A stretch of 64,000 bases of DNA from Microbacterium lacus (GCF_039531105.1 NZ_BAAAPK010000001.1:1550001-1614000); one strand, 5' to 3'; shown: positions 49,515 through 58,647, counted from the stretch's first letter. Notes: generated from the letters alone by a model not told the origin. Program-made: numbers and translations.

Positions 49515-51359
49515 TCAGAAGGAGATGTTCTGGATCGCCTCCTGCGCCGCCACGATCAGAGCGTCCGCCTCCGCGGCGGTGAGCTTGACCCCGCGCAGAC
49601 CGGTCACCTGTCCGATGAAGTCGTCCTGAAGCGCGAGCACGGCGCCTGCTGTGTCGCCCGCCCCGAGGCGCTTCTCCACCTGGTTCAGCTTCACAGTCAG
49701 TGCGTTCTTGATTCCGCCGTTCGCACCGATCGCGGCGATCGTGCTCTTGAGCCCTGTGATCTGCTCGGCAACTGTGACGTCACGGACCGTGATCGTCACC
49801 GTCTTGGTCGCGGACAAGGCGTAGCGATCCGTGCCGTCAGCCGTCGTGAACGTCACCGAGTACTCGCCCGCCTGGGCGTAGGACGGGGTCCACGTGAACT
49901 TGCGCGTGGCCGGGTCGAACGACGCACCCGACGGCAGATCGCCCGCCGAGTAGATGAGCGTATCGCCGTCCGGATCTGCCGCGTCGACCGTGAAGGTCAG
50001 GGCGCGATTCTCGTCGACCGCCTGTGTCTCGCCGCCGGCCGCGAAGACGGGAGCTCCGTTCACGAACGAGCGCGGCTGCCAGAGGTGGTCCCTCGCGAAG
50101 ATCGCGAACAGCTGCGGCCACGCGTTGAAGTCATGGCCACCGGCGAGATCGGTGTACTCGTAGTTCACCTTGCCGTCCAGAACGCCCAACTGCGCTGTCG
50201 TCGGGCACAGGTTGAGGTTGTCCCACACGCCGCATCCGATGTGCACGTACGCCTGCTTGAGGTTGGCCGTATTCGGGTTGATCCCCGCGCGGAAGCTCCA
50301 CACGCCGTAGTAGCCGAAGCGCAGCGGATTGTTGTTGATGATCTGCGTCGTCATGGACGCCCCCATCGACAGGCCCGCGAATGCTCGGTCCATCCGATCC
50401 TTCGAGACGTTGTAGTTGCTCTCGACGAAGGGGACGATGACGTTCGTCAGGTTGGTGTACGGCGCAGCTCCCATGTACGTCGAATTGGTCGAAACGATCA
50501 CCGCCGGCTCGGTCGCGTTGTCCTGGAGCAGGTTGTCCATGATGATCGGGACGCTGCCGATATTGAGCCAGTCGGATTGATCCTGTCCACTGCCGTGTTG
50601 CACGTAGATCGTCTTGTACGGTTCGGTGCGGTTCGGGTCGTAATTCGGCGGGAGGTAGATGCCGAGTGTGCGCTGCGTGCCGTTGGCGAGCGGAGTCAGT
50701 CCCGGAACCGGGACGTAGCTCCATGTCCCCTTCGCGGAATCGGGTCGCGGATTCGCAATGACGCGCTCCGCGAGCGGAGCGTAGTTCTGTTTCTCAGCGT
50801 CGTAGGGCACGTACACGGCGTTGAAGGCGCGGCGGCTGTTGCCCGTGAGTCCGTCCGGAGCGAAGATCGGCGAGTTGGCCGGGTCGGGCACCCAGAAGTT
50901 GGTGTTGTTGTTCACGTAGAACCAGTACTGGTTGGGCCCGGCCGCCAGAGGCACCGCGGTCGACCAGTATCCGTTGCCGATGTTCGTCATCTGTACGTCG
51001 TACGCGCCGCCGCCCCGCATCAGACCCGGCTTGTAGTCGAACGGGCTGTAGACCTTCGTGTCGGTGCGGTCCTCCCAGTTCCGCAGCATGATGTCCGCCA
51101 CGAAGCGCACGCTCGTGGCGGTTGGGTTGTAGTAGACGAACTCGCCGGTGTATCCGGTCGGCGAGTCCGGGTCGGCCACCACTGTGGGGCCGGGTGTGGG
51201 GGCTGAGTCCTCGGCCATTGCCGCACCCGGAGCCATGGTGAGGGTGAGTGCGGCCGCGAGCACGACCGCCGCCAGACACGTCAGCGCGTGCGAGCGCCTC
51301 GACGTGCCCGTACCGGATGTCCGGTCGTCGATCTGTTGTTCCTGCTGATGGGGACCCAT
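49515..51359 (-). CDS. Secreted carbohydrate esterase with Ig-like and FIMAH-like domains
   Basis: About 614 residues from ATG 51359 (GAGGAGGAACAGCG upstream). Signal peptide: ALTCLAAVVLAAALTLTMAPGAAMA. The early-set and esterase domains closely match the 47812 protein (DKVYSPFDYKPGLMRGGG-type segment, GLSMGA nucleophile, GGHDFNAW). Unlike that paralogue it then has a bacterial Ig-like domain (TFTVDAADPDGDTLIYSAG to YSVTFTTADGTD, about residues 430-510) before a C-terminal FIMAH-like helical domain (NALTVKLNQVEKRLGAGDTAGAV). The extra domains probably bind substrate or the cell surface. Likely hydrolyses ester decorations of plant polysaccharide (inference). An operator lies 70 bp upstream. 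Confidence 0.83.
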   Translation of the reverse strand: MGPHQQEQQIDDRTSGTGTSRRSHALTCLAAVVLAAALTLTMAPGAAMAEDSAPTPGPTVVADPDSPTGYTGEFVYYNPTATSVRFVADIMLRNWEDRTDTKVYSPFDYKPGLMRGGGAYDVQMTNIGNGYWSTAVPLAAGPNQYWFYVNNNTNFWVPDPANSPIFAPDGLTGNSRRAFNAVYVPYDAEKQNYAPLAERVIANPRPDSAKGTWSYVPVPGLTPLANGTQRTLGIYLPPNYDPNRTEPYKTIYVQHGSGQDQSDWLNIGSVPIIMDNLLQDNATEPAVIVSTNSTYMGAAPYTNLTNVIVPFVESNYNVSKDRMDRAFAGLSMGASMTTQIINNNPLRFGYYGVWSFRAGINPNTANLKQAYVHIGCGVWDNLNLCPTTAQLGVLDGKVNYEYTDLAGGHDFNAWPQLFAIFARDHLWQPRSFVNGAPVFAAGGETQAVDENRALTFTVDAADPDGDTLIYSAGDLPSGASFDPATRKFTWTPSYAQAGEYSVTFTTADGTDRYALSATKTVTITVRDVTVAEQITGLKSTIAAIGANGGIKNALTVKLNQVEKRLGAGDTAGAVLALQDDFIGQVTGLRGVKLTAAEADALIVAAQEAIQNISF

Positions 51360-51429
51360 CGCTGTTCCTCCTCGAATAGCGTTCGAGCGGGCCACATCGC
51401 CCGCTCCTCGCGGTCAGGGTAAACGATGT

Positions 51430-51445
51430 AATACGACGTTGTAAA
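51430..51445. promoter_or_regulatory. LacI-type operator upstream of the second esterase gene
   Basis: aaTACGACGTTGTAAA shares 14 of 16 bases with the operators at 49417 and 49440. It lies 71-86 bp upstream of the ATG at 51359. The same regulator presumably controls both esterases. Confidence 0.75.
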
Positions 51446-51472
51446 GATTCGCGCGCTTCCGATTCATCTGCC

Positions 51473-51937
51473 TCAGAGGAAGCGCGCCTCGCCGCGCAGC
51501 GGCAGCGCGAAGCGCACCCGCTGGCGCATGTCCTCGTCGAGATCGGCGAGGACATCGAAGTCGAACCAGCCGACCTCCGTCATCTCGCCGTCGGCCGGCC
51601 ACGGTTCGCCGCTCACCCACGTGCAGCGGAACGTCAGATCGAGGTAGTCGCTCTGGTCGCCGTTCTCGTACGTGACCCGCTCGATCTGGTGCACCCACGC
51701 CAGCCGATCGACGGTGATGACGACCCCGGCCTCCTCCAGGGCCTCGCGGGCCGCCGCGGTCGCCGGCTCCTCACCGGGATCGACGATGCCGGTGATCGGG
51801 GTGAGAGCGCCGTTGTCGCTGCGGCGCCCGAGCAGTACGGCATCGTCGCGCACGATGACCGCAGTGACGCCCACCAGCGGCAGCGGGTGCGTGCCGATGT
51901 GGCGGCGGAGTTCGAGGACGAAGTCGGGGGTCGGCAT
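51473..51937 (-). CDS. NUDIX hydrolase
   Basis: A 154-residue single-domain protein. The Nudix box is complete: G-IVDPG-E-EPATAAA-REALEEAGV, that is Gx5Ex7REUxEExGU, near residues 50-72. PLVGVTAVIVRDDAVLLGRR is the first strand pair. Members hydrolyse nucleoside diphosphates linked to another group; the substrate cannot be told. A TAGGGT hexamer ends 6 nt before the ATG, so it is leaderless and separate from the esterase genes, though on the same strand. Confidence 0.9.
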   Translation of the reverse strand: MPTPDFVLELRRHIGTHPLPLVGVTAVIVRDDAVLLGRRSDNGALTPITGIVDPGEEPATAAAREALEEAGVVITVDRLAWVHQIERVTYENGDQSDYLDLTFRCTWVSGEPWPADGEMTEVGWFDFDVLADLDEDMRQRVRFALPLRGEARFL

Positions 51938-51943
51938 CCACTC

Positions 51944-51949
51944 ACCCTA
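51944..51949 (-). promoter_or_regulatory. -10 element for the NUDIX gene (leaderless)
   Basis: TAGGGT on the minus strand, ending 6 nt before the ATG at 51937. Confidence 0.5.
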
Positions 51950-51994
51950 GAGCGAGCCTGGACGCGTGTCGGATGTACGGGGCACAGTGGCGCA

Positions 51995-52564
51995 ATGACG
52001 ATCAGCGTTCGACCGGCGACCGACTTCGATGACATCGCCACCCTCGTCGGGCCGAAGAAGCCGACGTCCAACGTCTGCTGGTGCCTGAGCTACCGCATCC
52101 CCGCGAAGGAGAATCTCGCTCTGAGCGGGACGGCGCGGGCCGAGCGGGTGAGGGGGCTCCTGCGCGAAGGTCCTCCCGGCGTCCTCGCCTACGACGACGG
52201 GGATGTCGTCGGTTGGGCGGCGGTGCACCCGCGCGCCGACACGTCGTTCGCGACGAGCCGCAAGATCCCGCACGTCGACGACCTGGATGTCTGGAGCGTC
52301 TGGTGCATCCGGGTCAGACCCGGACACCGCGGCTCCGGCATCTCGCATGCGCTCCTGGCCGGGGCGATCGGCTTCGCCCGTGAGAGCGGGGCTCCCGCCG
52401 TCGAGGGCTACCCCGTCGACAACCGCGGGCAGAAGGTGGACCTCACGATGGCCTACGTCGGAACGCGGTCCCTGTTCGAGAAGGCCGGCTTCCACCTCGC
52501 CGCGCCGACGGACTCCGTGCTGAACGGCTTCCCGCGCGTGGTCATGCGCCTCGATCTGCGGTGA
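51995..52564 (+). CDS. GNAT family N-acetyltransferase
   Basis: A 189-residue protein from ATG 51995. The GNAT core is seen in VWSVWCIRVRPGHRGSGISHALLAGAIGFARESGA, which holds the acetyl-CoA pyrophosphate loop RPGHRGSG (motif A). GVLAYDDGDVVGWAAVHPR is the preceding strand and turn, and AYVGTRSLFEKAGFHLAA is the typical terminal motif. The N-terminal NVCWCLSYRIP resembles a subgroup of small acetyltransferases that modify unknown small molecules. It lies between the NUDIX gene and dnaE and is probably accessory. Confidence 0.88.
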   Translation: MTISVRPATDFDDIATLVGPKKPTSNVCWCLSYRIPAKENLALSGTARAERVRGLLREGPPGVLAYDDGDVVGWAAVHPRADTSFATSRKIPHVDDLDVWSVWCIRVRPGHRGSGISHALLAGAIGFARESGAPAVEGYPVDNRGQKVDLTMAYVGTRSLFEKAGFHLAAPTDSVLNGFPRVVMRLDLR

Positions 52565-52588
52565 GCGCACGGTGTCGGCGAGCGAACT

Positions 52589-52594
52589 TAGACT
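52589..52594 (+). promoter_or_regulatory. -10 element for dnaE (leaderless)
   Basis: TAGACT, ending 6 nt before the GTG at 52601. Confidence 0.55.
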
Positions 52595-52600
52595 CGTCGG

Positions 52601-55600
52601 GTGGCAGCCGATTCCTTCGTTCACCTTCACGTTCACAGTGAATATTCGATGCTGGACGGCGCGGCGCGCATCGGTCCGATGGTGCAGGAAGCAGTCCGGC
52701 TCGAGATGCCGGCGATCGCCGTCACCGATCACGGCAACACGTTCGCGGCCTTCGAGTTCTACAAGACGGCCAAGGCCGCCGGAATCAAGCCGATCATCGG
52801 CATCGAAGCCTATGTGACCCCCGGCACCCACCGCACCGACAAGTCGCGCGTGCGGTGGGGATCACCCGAGCAGAGCGACGACGACGTCTCCGGTGCGGGC
52901 GCCTACACCCATATGACGCTTCTCTCCGAGACCACGGAGGGCATGCACAACCTGTTCCGGCTGTCGTCGAAGGCGAGCATGGAGGGGTACTACTTCAAGC
53001 CGCGGATGGACCGCGAGCTGCTGCAGAAGTACTCCAAGGGCCTGATCGCCACGACGGGATGCCCGTCGGGAGAGGTGCAGACGCGCCTGCGGCTCGGCCA
53101 GTACGAGGCCGCCCGTGCGGCCGCGGCGGAGTTCCAGGACATCTTCGGCAAAGACAACTACTTCACCGAGATCATGGACCACGGTCTGTCGATCGAGCGC
53201 CGGGTGATGTCGGACCTCATCAAGATCTCGAAAGACCTCGACATCCCGCTGGTGGGGACGAACGACCTCCACTACACCCACCAGCACGATGCGACCAGCC
53301 ATGCGGCGCTGCTGTGCGTGCAGTCCGGATCCACCCTCGACGATCCCAAGCGCTTCAAGTTCGACGGAGACGGCTATTACGTCAAGTCCGCCGCTGAGAT
53401 GCGGCAGGTCTTCCGCGATCATCCCGAGGCGTGTGACAACACCCTGCTGATCGCCGAGCGCTGCGATGTCGAGTTCAACACCTCCGCGAACTACATGCCC
53501 AACTTCCCGGTGCCCGACGGCGAGACGGAGGAGAGCTGGTTCGTCAAGGAGGTCGAGAAGGGTCTCGAGTACCGGTACCCCGACGGCATCCCCGACGCCG
53601 TCCGCGCACAGGCCGAGTACGAGACCTCCGTCATCGTCCAGATGGGCTTCCCGGGGTACTTCCTCGTGGTCGCCGACTTCATCAACTGGGCGAAGGACAA
53701 CGGCATCCGGGTGGGCCCGGGCCGCGGATCCGGCGCCGGATCCATGGCCGCCTACGCCATGCGCATCACCGACCTCGACCCGCTGCAGCACGGTCTGATC
53801 TTCGAGCGCTTCCTGAACCCCGACCGCGTCTCGATGCCCGACTTCGACGTCGACTTCGACGACCGTCGCCGCGGCGAGGTCATCCAGTACGTCACGGAGA
53901 AGTACGGCAGCGAGCGGGTCGCCCAGATCGTGACGTACGGCACGATCAAGGCCAAGCAGGCGTTGAAGGATGCCGGGCGTGTGCTCGGATTCCCGTTCAG
54001 CATGGGGGAGAAGCTCACCAAGGCGATGCCGCCCGCCGTGATGGGCAAGGACATGCCTCTCGAGGGCATGTTCGACCGTGAGCACCCGCGCTTCAAGGAG
54101 GCGAGCGAGTTCCGCGCGCTCATCGAGACGGATGCCGAGGCCAAGACGGTCTTCGACACCGCGGTCGGGCTCGAGAACCTCAAGCGGCAGTGGGGCGTGC
54201 ACGCCGCCGGTGTGATCATGTCCAGTGACCCGCTCGAGGACATCATCCCGATCATGCGGCGCGAACAGGACGGCCAGATCGTCACGCAGTTCGACTATCC
54301 GTCGTGCGAAGCGCTGGGTCTGATCAAGATGGACTTCCTGGGGCTGCGCAACCTCACGATCATCAACGATGCGCTCGACAACATCGCCGCGAACCGGGGC
54401 CACCCGCTCGTCCTCGAAGAGCTCGAGCTCGACGACGCGGCCTCCTACGAACTCCTCTCGCGCGGCGACACCCTCGGGGTGTTCCAGCTCGACGGCGGTC
54501 CGATGCGTTCTCTGCTGCGTCTGATGAAGCCCGACAACTTCGAAGACATCTCGGCCGTCATCGCGCTGTACCGACCCGGGCCCATGGGCGCGAACAGCCA
54601 CATCAACTACGCCCTGCGCAAGAACGGCCAGCAGGAGATCACGCCGATCCACGAGGAGTTCAAGGACTCGCTCGCCGAGATCCTCGACACGAGCTACGGG
54701 TTGATCATCTACCAGGAGCAGGTGATGGCGATCGCTCAGCGCGTCGCCGGGTTCAGCCTCGGTCAGGCCGACATCCTCCGCCGCGCGATGGGCAAGAAGA
54801 AGAAGTCCGAGCTCGACAAGCAGTTCGAGGGCTTCCAGGCCGGGATGCACGCGAACGGCTACTCCGACGACGCGGTGAACAAGCTCTGGGAGATCCTCCT
54901 GCCGTTCTCGGACTACGCCTTCAACAAGGCGCACTCCGCCGCGTACGGCCTGGTCTCGTACTGGACCGCCTATCTGAAGGCGCATTACCCCGCCGAGTAC
55001 ATGGCCGCGCTGCTGACGAGCGTGGGCGATTCGAAAGACAAGATGGCGGTCTACCTCAACGAGTGCCGCCGTATGGGCATCCGCGTCCTCCCGCCGGACG
55101 TGGGGCAGTCGATCCGCTTCTTCGCCGCCGTCGGCGACGACATCCGCTTCGGTCTGGGGGCGGTCCGCAACGTCGGGGCGAACGTCGTCGACGGCATCGT
55201 CGCGTCCCGCGCCGATGCGCCGTTCACCGACTTCCACGACTTCCTCTCGAAGGTTCCCGCGCACGTGGCCAACAAGCGCACGGTCGAGTCGCTCATCAAG
55301 GCGGGTGCGTTCGATTCGCTCGGGGCGACGCGCCGGGCCCTCATGGAGATCCACGAGGACGCCACCGAGGCCGCGGTGCTCGACAAACGCCGCGAGGCCA
55401 ACGGCGAGGTCGGCTTCGACTTCGACTCACTCTGGGGTGATGACGAGCCGCAGCAGGCGCACAAAGTGCCGGAGCGTCCGGAGTGGACGAAGAAGGACAA
55501 GCTCGCCTTCGAGCGCGAGATGCTCGGGCTGTACGTGTCCGATCATCCGCTGGCGGGGCTGGAGATCCCCCTCGCCAAACACGCGTCGATCAGCATCCAC

Positions 55601-56119
55601 GATCTGCTGGCGTCGGAGGACATCTCCGACGGCGAGCAGGTGACCGTCGCCGGCCTGGTCACGAGCGTTCAGCACCGGGTCGCCAAGTCCAGCGGAAACC
55701 CGTACGGCATGATCACCGTCGAGGACTTCAACGGCGAGATCACGGTCATGTTCATGGGCAAGACCTATACGGAGTTCCAGTCGATGCTCGTCGCGGACTC
55801 GATCCTCGTGGTCCGCGGACGCGTGTCGCGGCGGGACGACGGCATGAACCTGCATGCGGTTTCGGCGTTCGCCCCCGACCTCGGTGCGGTCGACGAGTCC
55901 GGACCCCTGGTGCTGGTCCTGCCGGAACGGCGTGCGAGCCAGTCCACGATCGAAGAGCTGCGGCAGACGCTGGAGCGTCATCGTGGTGACACGGAGGTCA
56001 CCGTCAAGCTCCACGCGGGCTCCACGGCGAAGATCTTCGAGGTGCCGTTGCCGGTGCGCGTGACCGCGGACCTCTACGGCGAGCTGAAGGGACTTCTCGG
56101 GCCGCAGTGCCTGGGATGA
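52601..56119 (+). CDS. dnaE: DNA polymerase III alpha subunit
   Basis: A 1172-residue replicative polymerase of the DnaE1 type. The N-terminal PHP domain FVHLHVHSEYSMLDGAARIG keeps its metal-binding histidines and the DLHYTHQHDATSH segment, so the PHP exonuclease site looks intact, as in actinobacterial DnaE1. The polymerase active site contains GRGSGAGSMAAYAM and the catalytic SMPDFDVDFDDRRRGEV. HAAGVIMS and LFEDLDGGPMRSLL-like QLDGGPMRSLLR follow. The C-terminal part has an OB fold (QVTVAGLVTSVQHRVAKSSGNP). GTG 52601 sits 6 nt after TAGACT. Confidence 0.97.
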   Translation: MAADSFVHLHVHSEYSMLDGAARIGPMVQEAVRLEMPAIAVTDHGNTFAAFEFYKTAKAAGIKPIIGIEAYVTPGTHRTDKSRVRWGSPEQSDDDVSGAGAYTHMTLLSETTEGMHNLFRLSSKASMEGYYFKPRMDRELLQKYSKGLIATTGCPSGEVQTRLRLGQYEAARAAAAEFQDIFGKDNYFTEIMDHGLSIERRVMSDLIKISKDLDIPLVGTNDLHYTHQHDATSHAALLCVQSGSTLDDPKRFKFDGDGYYVKSAAEMRQVFRDHPEACDNTLLIAERCDVEFNTSANYMPNFPVPDGETEESWFVKEVEKGLEYRYPDGIPDAVRAQAEYETSVIVQMGFPGYFLVVADFINWAKDNGIRVGPGRGSGAGSMAAYAMRITDLDPLQHGLIFERFLNPDRVSMPDFDVDFDDRRRGEVIQYVTEKYGSERVAQIVTYGTIKAKQALKDAGRVLGFPFSMGEKLTKAMPPAVMGKDMPLEGMFDREHPRFKEASEFRALIETDAEAKTVFDTAVGLENLKRQWGVHAAGVIMSSDPLEDIIPIMRREQDGQIVTQFDYPSCEALGLIKMDFLGLRNLTIINDALDNIAANRGHPLVLEELELDDAASYELLSRGDTLGVFQLDGGPMRSLLRLMKPDNFEDISAVIALYRPGPMGANSHINYALRKNGQQEITPIHEEFKDSLAEILDTSYGLIIYQEQVMAIAQRVAGFSLGQADILRRAMGKKKKSELDKQFEGFQAGMHANGYSDDAVNKLWEILLPFSDYAFNKAHSAAYGLVSYWTAYLKAHYPAEYMAALLTSVGDSKDKMAVYLNECRRMGIRVLPPDVGQSIRFFAAVGDDIRFGLGAVRNVGANVVDGIVASRADAPFTDFHDFLSKVPAHVANKRTVESLIKAGAFDSLGATRRALMEIHEDATEAAVLDKRREANGEVGFDFDSLWGDDEPQQAHKVPERPEWTKKDKLAFEREMLGLYVSDHPLAGLEIPLAKHASISIHDLLASEDISDGEQVTVAGLVTSVQHRVAKSSGNPYGMITVEDFNGEITVMFMGKTYTEFQSMLVADSILVVRGRVSRRDDGMNLHAVSAFAPDLGAVDESGPLVLVLPERRASQSTIEELRQTLERHRGDTEVTVKLHAGSTAKIFEVPLPVRVTADLYGELKGLLGPQCLG

Positions 56120-56249
56120 GCGCCGGCGCGGGCACGCAGGCCCGTGCCTATGGCTTGCCCGTGAGTGGGGCGGATCTCATCGGCGTCTCATGAGCCGCCG
56201 GTAGTATCGGGACGGTGTGCGCCGCGCGAGCGGCGGGGAGAGGATGATC

Positions 56250-57293
56250 GTGACCGACGAGCGAGCGAACGAGTACACCGAGGCCGGAGAAGAGCGGATC
56301 ACGGAGCAGGATGTGCTTCCGACGACGTCCGATGAACGGCCCCAGTACGGCGTCGGACCGTTCTCGATCCGCGAAGTCGCGATCGTCGGCGTCTGGATCG
56401 TCGCGTTCATCGTGTCGTTCTTCTCCGTCGCCAGCGAGCAGGCGATGGCTCAGCTCCTGTTCGGCGGCTCCGTCTGGACGAACGGCCTGGATTGGATCCT
56501 CACGATCGGTCTACCGACCGTCGCGGTCTTCCTGATCGTCCTGCGCCGCTTCTCACCGGATGGCATCCGTCGGGTCGGTTCCCTGGGCATCGACCAGTTC
56601 GCCTCGGTCGCCTTCTCGGTCTCCGCCGTGGTGTGGCTCACTCTGCTGTGGCGCAACGTCGCCGTCTCGATCGAGACCGGTGTGTGGATCTACGGCTGGG
56701 TCGTGTGGGTGGAGTTCTTCCTCATGCTCGCCGGCGTCGTGCTGACGGTCGTCGCACCGCTGCTGCCGGTCCTCGGCGAGGACTTCGCAGGCCGCCGTGA
56801 GGTGCCCGCACACCGCAACGCGCGCCCGATCCGCCCCGTCTCGGCTCGGCCGCCGCGCCCCGCCGCACCGGCCGCGTCGGAGACCGACACGTTCGACACC
56901 GACGCCTCTCCGGCGTACGCAGATCAGACCGCCGCGTACTCGACCGCAGCGTACGCTGCCGGCCAGTCGGACACGATGCCCGTCGCGCGCACGGCCTCCG
57001 GCGAGCGTGAAGCCTGGGCTCCCGTGCAGACGCGCGACACGTTCGAACCGGTCGAGGCGCAACCGGAGGCCGACGAGTCCGCCGCGAGTGAGTCGAGCTC
57101 CGCCGTGCAGGCGTTCTGGGCGCTCGTGCCAGAGGACCGCGACGTCGTCGACGAGCGGGACGTCCCGATCTTCCGCATCGGGCCCACCGCGTGGGCGCTC
57201 GTCCTCGAGGACCGCGGCGAGGTGTTCGTCGTGCGGCACGAGGACGGCCGGATCGGCTACCTGCACGATGTCACCGGCGTGACGCGCGGCTGA
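56250..57293 (+). CDS. Uncharacterised membrane protein with disordered middle and conserved C-terminal segment
   Basis: About 347 residues from GTG 56250 (GGGGAGAGG 6 nt upstream). The N-terminal 35 residues are acidic. Four transmembrane helices follow: REVAIVGVWIVAFIVSFFSV, LDWILTIGLPTVAVFLIVLR, QFASVAFSVSAVVWLTLLW and VWVEFFLMLAGVVLTVVAPL. A disordered Pro/Ala/Ser-rich middle (residues 200-280) leads to a small C-terminal domain (FWALVPEDRDVVDERDVPIFRIGPTAWALVLEDRGEVFVVRHEDGRIG). I do not recognise the family. It lies upstream of hisD in what looks like a conserved place. A possible envelope sensor, but that is a guess. Confidence 0.75.
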   Translation: MTDERANEYTEAGEERITEQDVLPTTSDERPQYGVGPFSIREVAIVGVWIVAFIVSFFSVASEQAMAQLLFGGSVWTNGLDWILTIGLPTVAVFLIVLRRFSPDGIRRVGSLGIDQFASVAFSVSAVVWLTLLWRNVAVSIETGVWIYGWVVWVEFFLMLAGVVLTVVAPLLPVLGEDFAGRREVPAHRNARPIRPVSARPPRPAAPAASETDTFDTDASPAYADQTAAYSTAAYAAGQSDTMPVARTASGEREAWAPVQTRDTFEPVEAQPEADESAASESSSAVQAFWALVPEDRDVVDERDVPIFRIGPTAWALVLEDRGEVFVVRHEDGRIGYLHDVTGVTRG

Positions 57294-57333
57294 CCCCGCG
57301 TCGTCTCACCCGCTCGACCCGAAGGCTTCCCCC

Positions 57334-58635
57334 ATGCTCCGCATGATCGACCTGCGCGGCCGTGACCACACTCCGGCCGAGCTCCTCGCCGCCGTTCCAC
57401 GCGCCACGTCGGCGCGTGCGGAGGCGCTCCTGACGGCCGCCGGGCTCGTCGCCGACGTCGCCGCCCACGGTGAGGCGGCGCTGCGCGAGCAGGCCGAGAA
57501 GTTCGATGGAGCGTCCGGCCACGAGATCCGGGTGCCCGCTGCCCATCTCGATGAGGCGCTCGCCGCGCTGGATCCGAAGGTCCGCGCCGCCCTGGAGGAG
57601 GCCATCGTGCGCGTGCGCGCCGGGTCCGCCGCCCAGGTCCCGGCGCCGTCGGTGACACAGCTCGCGCCGGGCGCGTTCGTGCACCAGCGATGGCAGCCGG
57701 TGCGCCGTGTCGGCCTCTACGTGCCGGGCGGCAAGGCCGTCTACCCATCGAGCGTCGTGATGAACGTGGTTCCCGCGCAGGTCGCCGGCGTCCAGCAGAT
57801 CGCGCTGGCCTCGCCGCCGCAGCGCGCCCACGGCGGGCGCGTGCACCCCGTCATCCTCGCGGCGGCACGACTGCTCGGTGTGGATGAGGTGTACGCCATG
57901 GGCGGCGCCGGAGCGGTCGGGGCGTTCGCGTACGGCGTGCCCACGCTCGCACTGGAGCCGGTCGATGTCGTCACCGGGCCGGGCAACAACTTCGTCGCCG
58001 CCGCCAAGCGCGCGGTGGCCGGTGTCGTGGGGACCGACTCCGAGGCGGGTGCGACCGAGATCCTCATCGTGGCGGACGACACCGCAGATCCCCGCCTGGT
58101 TGCGGCGGACCTGATCAGTCAGGCGGAGCACGACGAGCAGGCCTCGGCGGTGCTCGTCACGGAATCCGAATCCCTCGCTGCGGCGGTCCTGGACGAGATC
58201 GGGCCGCTCGCCGCGCGGACGCGGCACGCGGAGCGGGTCGCCGCGGCGCTCGGCGGACCGCAGTCGGCCGTCGTCCTCGTCGACGACCTCACGGCCGCGA
58301 CAGCGTTCAGCAACGCCTACGCACCCGAACACCTCGAGCTTCACCTGTCGAACCCGGATGCCGCATCCTTCGTCCACGCCGGTGCCGTGTTCGTCGGACC
58401 CCACACCCCGGTGAGCCTCGGCGACTACCTGGCCGGCAGCAACCATGTCCTGCCCACCGGGGGACAGGCGCGCTACGCCGCGGGTCTCTCGGCGGCGACC
58501 TTCCTGCGACCGCAGCAGGTGATCGAGTACGACCGTGCGGCACTCGCGGAGGTGCGCGAGGCCGTCGTGACACTCGCCGAAGCTGAAGACCTGCCCGCGC
58601 ACGGCGAAGCCGTGCAGGCACGCTTCCCCGCGTAG
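57334..58635 (+). CDS. hisD: Histidinol dehydrogenase
   Basis: A 433-residue zinc enzyme catalysing the last two oxidations from L-histidinol to L-histidine. Signatures include VGLYVPGGKAVYPSSVVMNVVPA, MGGAGAVGAFAYG, VVTGPGNNFVAAAKRAV and the catalytic DLISQAEHDEQASAVL (Glu, His). AYAPEHLELH and VFVGPHTPVSLGDYLAGSNHVLPTGG complete the active site. ATG 57334 and ATG 57343 are both possible; neither has a strong ribosome site. It is an isolated his gene in this window. Confidence 0.95.
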   Translation: MLRMIDLRGRDHTPAELLAAVPRATSARAEALLTAAGLVADVAAHGEAALREQAEKFDGASGHEIRVPAAHLDEALAALDPKVRAALEEAIVRVRAGSAAQVPAPSVTQLAPGAFVHQRWQPVRRVGLYVPGGKAVYPSSVVMNVVPAQVAGVQQIALASPPQRAHGGRVHPVILAAARLLGVDEVYAMGGAGAVGAFAYGVPTLALEPVDVVTGPGNNFVAAAKRAVAGVVGTDSEAGATEILIVADDTADPRLVAADLISQAEHDEQASAVLVTESESLAAAVLDEIGPLAARTRHAERVAAALGGPQSAVVLVDDLTAATAFSNAYAPEHLELHLSNPDAASFVHAGAVFVGPHTPVSLGDYLAGSNHVLPTGGQARYAAGLSAATFLRPQQVIEYDRAALAEVREAVVTLAEAEDLPAHGEAVQARFPA

Positions 58636-58647
58636 TCTGGGTCCGCC

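Noticed and set aside
51419..51431. A second operator copy beside the one at 51430
   Set aside because: TAAACGATGTAA has only a loose resemblance to the TTACGACGTTGTAA core and lacks the symmetric arms.
56128..56152. Terminator after dnaE
   Set aside because: The GGCACG...CGTGCC pairing is 6 bp only and lacks a T tract.
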